Source of the DNA: Paguma larvata
Lineage: Eukaryota; Chordata; Mammalia; Carnivora; Viverridae
Assembly: GCA_030068075.1 (NCBI GenBank)
Contig: CM057829.1
Coordinates: 82,017,132-82,081,131 of the forward strand
Direction: 5' to 3'
Length of the DNA: 64,000 bases
A program made the position numbers and the translations under genes. Below, piece by piece: positions 57,430 to 64,000 of the stretch. The first letter of the stretch is position 1. Each line of letters opens with the position of its first letter. The notes beneath the pieces were generated by a model that was not told where the DNA came from, did no database searches, and was given only the letters and a program-made list of their open reading frames with translations.

Positions 57430-58370
57430 GATTAATAAAACTTCCACAGTTGCACAGGGATAGTTTGCTCTGGATATACTAAACCTTGACAAATAGGATT
57501 CAAATGGATTTTTCCTACATGAATAGAGACATCCTCACCACCAAAGAAAGAGCAACATAATAGGGTTTCTTTAGCAAAGATCGACTCAGTTTAAGATAAT
57601 CATATCAATATGTTACAAATTGGGTATTCTTCCTGCTTCAGTGAAAAAAACCCACAAAATATATAAAGGACTCAGGGCTGATGACATTTTGGTTTAAATT
57701 ATTTTCTTTTGTAGACCATGTGTGTTCTCTCCCTTGACAGACTACAGATCGCATGAAGGCAATTATGTCTTTAGATTTGCCCTCTTTCGGGTCAGTGGTA
57801 TAATTATAAGAGTTTGCACAGCTAAGTTGGTAGGTGGTATATTTATTTAATTGTTTACCACTTGATTGCGAGCCAGCTTTAGCAGAACAAAAGCCTGAAA
57901 TGCGGGTACCGTCAGGTCCATCATAATTTATGGTTGGCTGGATGTGTTACAGCCAAATCATCTGGCAGAACCATGCCACGGTGACCCAGGAACGCCCAGC
58001 TCTTGACATATGCCTTGGTCGTGTTATCCAGTCATAACAAACAGAACTTACCATCATGGCCCTCTTGGTGTTTGTTTACCACACGCGCAAACACGAAAAA
58101 TTGAATTATTCTAGCTGCCATGTGTGTGTAGAAATCACAGGAATATAATTTAATTATGCTAAATCAGATATCGAGGATATAAATTGCGATTTCTGAAGTA
58201 ACTTAGGTCATACTAGAATGTACATGTGAATAAGAACTTCTTTTTAAAACAGTATCATTTGAGACCACAGTAAATATCACACCATGTTGATTTCTTTGTC
58301 TTTTTTTTCCCCTTTGGCAAATTTATTCATAAAACTTGTTAAATTTTCCCCTCTCTACTTTAGATTCTTT
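57430..58370. other. Non-coding; candidate conserved element
   Basis: 57700-58160 is complex, repeat-free and less AT-biased, with CpGs retained (GGGTACCGTCAGG, CCACGGTGACCCAGGAACG, CACACGCGCAAACACG). It has no open frame of note and no splice structure I can defend. Confidence 0.45.
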
Positions 58371-58374
58371 AAAT

Positions 58375-58625
58375 ATATAAACATTTATTGAGCTTCTATT
58401 TTCAGCCCAGATCAATGGTAGGTATTAAGGGTGCTATAATAATAAAACAACAGAGGATTGTGCCATTACTGTGCCAAGAGAGAAGTGTGTGTAGCCTCAT
58501 TCTCTAGCACATGGTAGGTGATCAATAAATATTTCTACCTACCTACCTACCTATCTACCTACTTATAATAGATCTATAAATGTTTGGTGAATGAATTCTC
58601 TCAATGCAGATTGCCAGTTTTAAAT
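58375..58625 (+). mobile_element. L2/MIR-like 3' fragment with CTAC repeat
   Basis: ACATTTATTGAGCTTCTATT, TAGCACATGGTAGGTGATCA and ATAAATATTT are followed, after a (CTAC)n tract, by ATAAATGTTTGGTGAATGAA. This is typical of the 3' ends of L2-type repeats. Confidence 0.55.
58535..58563. repeat. (CTAC)n microsatellite
   Basis: Seven tetranucleotide units with one CTAT variant, inside the L2-like 3' end. Confidence 0.9.
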
Positions 58626-59665
58626 GGTCATGGAATGTAAACTCAACTTTAAGGATAAATTAAGCACCATAAGCAGCTATAAGGACAGCTATAAGAGTAC
58701 TTAAATCAGATTATTGCTTGATAAAATCCATTACTTTAAAATGAGTAAAAGGGGTTCACAAATAAAGAGGCAGGTGGAAATTTTGAGGTTGATATAAAAT
58801 ATCATTAAACTTGAAAAAGGCTTTTTTTTTCTTAAGTCTGATTATGATTTGAAAACAGGAGGTCTTTGGCGATAATGTTGCAAACACACACACATTTCAG
58901 TCTGTAAAGAATTGTATCTTGTGCATAATGGAGGGTTTGGATTATTGCCTTGTGGTTGGTAGGAATTGTCTTATTAATGAAGGATAGTAATGACTGGTTT
59001 CCATTTAGAATGTTTTTAACAAACTGTCAACACTTGTAGGAAATGGCTACCTCAGTCATTTGGTTAGGTCATTTTATGTATTTGTTTTATACAGAAACAT
59101 TCAAGCAGATCTTCACAGCCAATGAGAGGAAGCACTTGCCACAGAAAACTAGATCCATAGAGGCCTCCATTATTTGAGGAGAAGAAAACCTCACAAACAT
59201 AGTGAAGTATCATTCCTTTCCTGCCATTGCCTGATTATTTTTTGTACCTTCTCCCCCCAAACACGTGAAAAGTATAAACTCCTGGCACTAACATTCTGGA
59301 AATGAGAATCCACCGGAAATTGTAACTTTAACAGGAAGTCAAAATGTTCATCCTTTCTCTGTTTTCCCCTGTGCAAATGTTCCTCCTTGAAATGTAGTAT
59401 GCCACACAGCATCCCTGTCCACAGCACGCAGGGCCGAGTTTCTGCATTCCTCAAGTGTACTCTGTGGGTCTTTCTGGTTGTGACGTCCCCCAGGCTGCTC
59501 CCACTTCTGCTCTTCTCTCACCATCTCTACCCTAGACCCAGATCCTCTTTTGGCAGAATGACTGGAATTCTATGAGCCCTCCTTATTATCGGCATGAATT
59601 TCCTAGAATCAATTTCAAATCTCAGCTATAGCGATGCTTTCTCCTTAATTTCTCAGTCGCATCTC
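58626..59665. other. Non-coding, no identified repeat
   Basis: Nothing supported. Confidence 0.5.
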
Positions 59666-59669
59666 TTTC

Positions 59670-60185
59670 CTAAAATGTTTGTTGATACATAACATGTACA
59701 TGAAAGTGTACAAATCATAACCATGCAGTTCTTTATATTCTGACAACGGGAAGGAACACACTTTACTACATACACCATATACAAAAATAAAGCATCAGTA
59801 GCTATGCTTCCCTCTTCTACCTCTAGCCACTCGGGCTGTATTGGTATCTAATTATGGTGGCTGTAATTTACATTCTCCTGATGACCAATTTGATGAAGGA
59901 TCTTATGTGTAATGCCCTTCTTCCTCTAAGTATCTCCCTCTCTTGCCTATTTCTTATTGAGTGGTCTGATTTAGATGAACTATAAAATTTTAGAGTTCTT
60001 TTATGTATTCTGGATAGGAGAACTGTAACATTTATTTGTTGCAAGTATCTCCTCGGACTCTGTTGCTTGCTTTTTCATTCACCTAATGATGTCTTTTGAT
60101 GAGCAGACGTTTTTAATTTAGGCATCATTGTTTTCCCTTTCCTGGTTCAAGTTTTATGCCCTGTTTAGGAAAATTTTCACTGCTC
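59670..60185. mobile_element. Old LINE-1 fragment (non-ORF2 part)
   Basis: CATTCTCCTGATGACCAATT, TCTTGCCTATTTCTTATTGA, TCTTTTATGTATTCTGGATA, TTGCAAGTATCTCCTCGGAC, GTTGCTTGCTTTTTCATTCA, GATGTCTTTTGATGAGCAGA and ATGCCCTGTTTAGGAAAATT follow the order of a very common old L1 segment. I cannot fix the orientation. It abuts a minus-strand ORF2 segment. Confidence 0.7.
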
Positions 60186-60189
60186 AAAA

Positions 60190-60425
60190 ACTTAAAGATA
60201 AACAATATATTCTTTTCTATTTTGTACATTATCAATAATGTCATCCAAATATAATGACTGTTTTACTTTTCTTTTCAAATTCTTGAGACTTTTTTTCTCA
60301 CTCTCTTCCAGTATGTTAGATAGAAGTAGTGATAGTGGGTGTGCTTGCCTCATTATTGATGTCAGAATAAAAGTTTTCACCATTTTACAATTAAGTAGAA
60401 AGTTTGCTAAAAGAGTCTTTGCAAA
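60190..60425 (-). pseudogene. L1 ORF2 reverse-transcriptase relic
   Basis: The minus-strand translation (within the frame 60192-60497) contains Arg-Gln-Ala-His-Pro-Leu-Ser-Leu-Leu-Leu, then Asn-Ile-Leu, then Lys-Arg-Lys-Val-Lys-Gln-Ser-Leu-Tyr-Leu-Asp-Asp. This is the L1 ORF2p segment usually read as RQGCPLSPLLFNI to VKLSLFADD. The catalytic box reads YLDD instead of FADD. The stretch between is shortened and the frame is cut on both sides, so it is a short dead fragment. Confidence 0.82.
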
Positions 60426-60512
60426 AACTATTATGTAAAGTGTCTTCTTTTTTATTACTTGTTTACTATGAGTTTTTATTATAAATGGTTGTTGCATAAA
60501 TTATATTTATGC

Positions 60513-60725
60513 TGGGGTGCCTGGGTGGCTCAGTCAGTTAAGCATCTGACTTTAGCTCAGGTCATGATCTCATGGTTCGTGGGTTTGAGCCCTATGTTGG
60601 GCTCTGTGCTGACAGCTCAGAGCCTGGAGCCTGCTTTGGATTCTGTGTCTCCCCTCTCTCTGCCCCTCCCCTCACTTGCACTCTGTCTCTCTCTCTCTCT
60701 CTTAAAAATAAACATTAAAAAATTC
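60513..60725 (+). mobile_element. CAN-SINE with target-site duplication, beside an L1 relic
   Basis: Near-consensus head TGGGGTGCCTGGGTGGCTCA, TTCGTGGGTTTGAGCCC, (CT)n and tail TTAAAAATAAACATTAAAAA. Direct repeat AAATTATATTTATGC (60498-60512) and AAATGATATTTATGC (60726-60740), 15 bp with one mismatch. Confidence 0.96.
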
Positions 60726-60740
60726 AAATGATATTTATGC

Positions 60741-62435
60741 ATATTTTGAAATAAACACAATTTTTCTCCCTTTTGAATGAATTACAATGATTTATAAATC
60801 TTAGTCCAACTTTGCATATAGGATTAAAGCCCATTGATTTTTCCCTAATTTATTCATTAGAAAAGATTGACCTATGAGGATTGTGAAGTCTTTCATAGGT
60901 GCTATCTTCCACTAGAGAAAGTTTCCCTTATTCACTAGGAGGAAATTAGAAAAAGAACAGATCACTTTCATCCAATAAAAAACAGGGCAGAGTTAAGTAT
61001 GAGGTTTTATAAGACTTGGGGTCTTTTGGATTGTCTTCTCTCCCAGGGTGCAGCTCTGTAGTCCCCAGAGCTGAGAAAACCTCCCCAACAGTGTCTCCAG
61101 GAAAGAGACAAAATTCCAGAGAAAAAAATATGTGATCAGAAAGTCATACAAAAGATTCATATGTATAAAATGTAGCATACAAATGGCAGAGAATTAGGGG
61201 TCCTAAGGATGTCTTTTTTTAAATCAATAATCATTTTAAAGAACATATGGGTTCTTAGCACCTTTGTACTTTCTCCAGGTTTGCAATTATTATAGTTACC
61301 TATATGTTTCTCTGTAGTAAATGGTAGAAGGAAAATCTTAAAAAGTCTGGGGAAAAAACTTCATATGTAGGTAGTTCTGGGGAATAAGGAAGAAGATGGG
61401 GAGGAAAAGTTGCCTCTTTATAGTCAGTCAGTATCTATGGATGGTGTATTCCTTAGGGGCCTAATGTTCGCTCCCAGAAGGAGAAAGGTCTGACCTGAGA
61501 CTCAACAGGCCTCCAGATTTGAGACTTGTCCTCATGGGCATGATCCTCACCAAGGAAGCCACACATTCCAAATGTAGGGTGATGTTTCCTTTTAAGAGAA
61601 TATAATGGCAACTTACATATGCATAGTCAAGGTAACTCTGAATGCAATAAATTTTATAAATTTAAACTGCACAGGAAAGTAAGTCTACATAGGTGTCATA
61701 TCATGTATATGTACATATGTATATTTTTTACGTATATGTATATTTCTCAGAATCAGTCTGGCATAAGGCATATGTCAGTGTCTAATAAACTGACATGTTT
61801 TAGGAATGTTCTTCTTACCATAATATCTTCTAATTTTTATGGGATAATTTTGTCAGGTTATGGACTTTTCCAAGCTATTTTTCTCGTTTTTGAGAGCTAC
61901 TTCTAGAAGGCTTGCTCTTGCCAGGGGAGTCATTGCAGAAAGTAGAAAAAGTAAAACTCTAGATTAATGTATCTTGGGAAAGAAGTATGGAATTGCCTCT
62001 TTGGATTTTATTAATTAGTGTGAGAGATTCTGTTACACGGAAAGGTCTCTCCTATTGGCATTTGTGACTTCACTTTCCACCCGTCTGACTACTTTTCAGT
62101 AGTCTCCTGCAAGGAGATGTCAGTCACCTATTAAATGCATCTGTTCCCTTGAAATCCATCATCTTTCTTGGCTGACGCTTTTAATATCTGCACACCTTTG
62201 CTCTGAGTGCAGCCTCATAGAACTAAATGACAATCAGATGCCTTTATTCAGAAATTATGCAAATATCTCAAAGTTCATATTTCTGAATCAAAATTTATGT
62301 ATGCCTTAAACGTGTATATCTATATCTATCTATCTGCGATTTGTCACGTCTCTTTTCTTTCCTTCCCCATTGTTAATACCTAAATTTAAAACTCATTACC
62401 TGTCAGGTGGGTTATTCTTATAGTTTTCCCAATTG
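60741..62435. other. Non-coding, no identified repeat
   Basis: No gene supported. 61000-61570 is less AT-rich but matches nothing I can name. A TA/TG-rich patch lies at about 61700-61750. 62040-62230 may be an old repeat (CACCCGTCTGACTACTTTTC). Confidence 0.45.
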
Positions 62436-62676
62436 CTTTTCTTTCTGCTTCCTGCATGGACTCAGCTACAATCCATCATCCCCCACTCTGTTCCTACAGT
62501 GGACCTGCAAAACATTTAAATCTGACCACACTGTTAGATATTTTAAAATCTGACAGTGACTGCTTGTAGCTTTTAGGACAATATTGAAATACCACTGCTT
62601 AGCACAGAGTATCATGTTTTATTTGGCAATTTCCTATTTGACATCACTTATTTGTTTGGAAGCTCAAAAAAGTCCT

Positions 62677-62765
62677 GTCTGGCAGACAGCCTCTGCTCTG
62701 CTGTCTTGGCTGCTGCTCCTTTGTGGTGTATTCAATAAGCGTCTATCTCCTTAAAAAAAAAAAAA

Positions 62766-62796
<31 letters not shown>
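62677..62796 (+). mobile_element. Small polyadenylated retro-insertion with GAAA tail
   Basis: About 75 bp (GTCTGGCAGACAGCCTCTGC to GTATTCAATAAGCGTCTATC and TCCTT) is followed by a long A run and a (GAAA)n tail. AAAAGTCCT stands both before (about 62668-62676) and after (62797-62805) the unit. The AATAAG near the end looks like a decayed poly(A) signal. TTCAATAA plus TATCTCCTT resembles the R end of an ERV LTR. Likely an LTR-terminated or other short RNA retroposed by L1, but the source is not identified. Confidence 0.6.
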
Positions 62797-62797
<1 letters not shown>

Positions 62798-62800
62798 AAA
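62753..62800. repeat. A run and (GAAA)n microsatellite
   Basis: About 15 A followed by about eight GAAA units. It is probably the expanded poly(A) tail of the retro-insertion. Confidence 0.92.
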
Positions 62801-63110
62801 GTCCTCTCTTCTCCATCCTTACTTCATTACATAACACCTACTCATTTCCCAAACTAAGTACAAGCTTTCGATGGTCACCTATTTGGAGTTAGAAGTAGCT
62901 TCAGTGCAGTTCATGGAAAACTATAGTAGAGTAATTACCACACTTTATTATAAATAGAGATTTCTTTCTCTTACTCTCAAATTAAGCTTGAGCAACTTTG
63001 AAGACAGTGATTTTTCCTTATTTCACATTGTAGCCCAGAGAAATAGCAAACTACCTAGTATATGATTGATACCCAGTAAACTTACGCTATATTCATGAAC
63101 ATTTGAATGT

Positions 63111-64000
63111 TATAGATTTTATATATGCAATGATCAATTCATAATTCAACAATTTAGATACAGAGAAGAGAAAATAACTTCAATCCATAGAGTACTCAAC
63201 TGTAAACCTTAAAGAGCTGACAAATCAAAAGGAACTATTTAGCTAATGTGACCACAAGGTGATAAGTGAAGACGAAAGGGTCTTTCCTTTGAAATGCTAT
63301 ATTTAATTATACAATAAAAACACATAGGGTTATAAAATTTAATATAAGCTTTCTTATTTTAATAACGTAAATGGCAACTTTTTAAACGGGTTTTGGTAGA
63401 GTCACTTTTATATAGTTCCTTTAAATTTGCCTCTTATATTAGGTCTGTTAATTGTTTCAGTAAGTTTTCCAAATCAAAAAATGGCCAATGAGGAGTTGAG
63501 TTGTCAATTGCCTCTTAATTATAGTGATTTGGAGAAGTCTGGAAGATGACCCTGAGGGCACTTGGAAACACAGATTTTCTTTACTGCATTGCTGTGGTTT
63601 TGTTAATGTGGCTTGTGGTTATTTAGTTAATTAGGAAGGATAGTTTATACAAACAACAGGCTTTCTGAATAAAATATTTCCCATAACTCCAAGGGCAAGG
63701 ATTTATTGCCTTTGTCTTTAAACCTGTAACTGTACATTTGATAATTAAATTCTTGGTAACAGGGTCCTAAAATCACAGTAGTAGGGATGAAAGAACCTGA
63801 TCTTCGGTCAAGTCTAGACATGAAAGAGGAAACCCTGATGTCTTGTTTTCAGGTGATTTCTGGACCGTATGCTTGTCTGTATGTGTGTATGTGTGTGTTT
63901 CTACGTATAGGTTCATATGTCAAGGATCAGGGAGATGTGTACTTAATGACAATGTCTTGCCTTTGTTCTGTTATGACCTGCCTCTAGAAGGCTCTTCAAA
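63111..64000. other. AT-rich non-coding
   Basis: Nothing supported. The 66-codon plus frame at 63787-63987 has a Tyr/Cys/Met-rich run from a TATGTGTG stretch and is not a gene. Confidence 0.5.

Larger units (their letters stand above)
62440..63110 (+). mobile_element. Probable L2 fragment, interrupted
   Basis: AATCTGACCACACTGTTAG, AATCTGACAGTGACTGCTTG and TTTTAGGACAATATTGAAAT correspond to L2 words. After the insertion at 62677-62796 the text GTCCTCTCTTCTCCATCCTT, GAAGACAGTGATTTTTCC and ACCTAGTATATGATTGATAC with CAGTAAAC resembles the L2 3' end. Confidence 0.55.

Noticed and set aside
60513..60590. tRNA gene signal in SINE heads
   Set aside because: A- and B-box-like words are present because the SINE derives from a tRNA, but the heads do not keep a full cloverleaf and sit in transposed copies.
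1..64000. About 90 short open frames as possible genes
   Set aside because: The longest is 134 codons. None has a recognised domain apart from an L1 relic, many overlap frames on the opposite strand, and many are translations of SINEs or simple repeats. No exon with supported splice sites was found.
1..64000. CRISPR array, bacterial operon or phage-like system
   Set aside because: No regular spacer-repeat array, no ribosome-binding sites with long frames, and abundant mammalian retroposons make a prokaryotic origin untenable.

Overview
This window is vertebrate, specifically carnivoran, nuclear DNA and almost certainly comes from a cat-like (feliform, probably felid) genome. The key evidence is about 19 copies of a tRNA-derived SINE of about 200 bp. 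Its head is the feliform form of the carnivore CAN-SINE: GGGGYGCCTGGGTGGCTCAG, then a pol III B-box-like GGTTCGTGAGTTCGAGCC, a CT-rich stretch and an AATAAA/A-rich tail. The rest is AT-rich, CpG-poor sequence with mammal-wide ancient repeats (MIR, L2, L3/CR1, MER5A-like, MLT1), as expected of a mammalian intergenic desert or a very large intron.

I find no protein-coding gene, no exon I can defend, no functional RNA gene, no CRISPR array and no bacterial-style operon. Every open frame is short (134 codons at most). The frames are chance frames in AT-rich DNA or lie inside SINEs, LTRs or LINE relics. Two carry recognisable protein remnants. One is a decayed L1 ORF2 reverse-transcriptase segment on the minus strand near 60.2-60.4 kb. 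The other, too broken to show as a frame, is an L3/CR1-type reverse-transcriptase relic near 50.0-50.1 kb.

Layout: 1-2.3 kb holds no identified repeat. 2.3-5.9 kb has a SINE pair, MER5A-like fragments and MIR fragments. 5.9-13 kb has MIR, L1M-like and L2 fragments and one SINE. 13-16 kb has a MER5A-like copy, a four-copy 27-bp minisatellite and a hAT-type MITE. 16-23 kb has L2 fragments and a cluster of three SINEs. 23-26 kb has an MLT1A-like LTR, a TA/TG-rich tract and a 40-bp duplicated segment. 26.5-29.5 kb has MIR, MER5A-like and three clustered LTRs, including a solo LTR with recognisable CCAAT, TATA-like and poly(A) elements. 31-49.5 kb is SINE-rich. 48.4-48.7 kb has a polyadenylated retrocopy of an MLT1-terminated transcript. 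49.5-59.6 kb is mostly single-copy, with one L3 relic and one LTR. 59.6-63.1 kb has L1, SINE and L2 sequence and a second small polyadenylated insertion.

The most interesting observations are about retroposition: direct repeats around a retrocopy ending in an MLT1 LTR, a SINE carrying an extra 15-bp 3' flank, SINE tandem pairs at three loci, and an unexplained 40-bp duplication. I see no sign of a novel multi-gene system. Family names come from remembered consensus sequences, not a database search, and boundaries of old elements are approximate.
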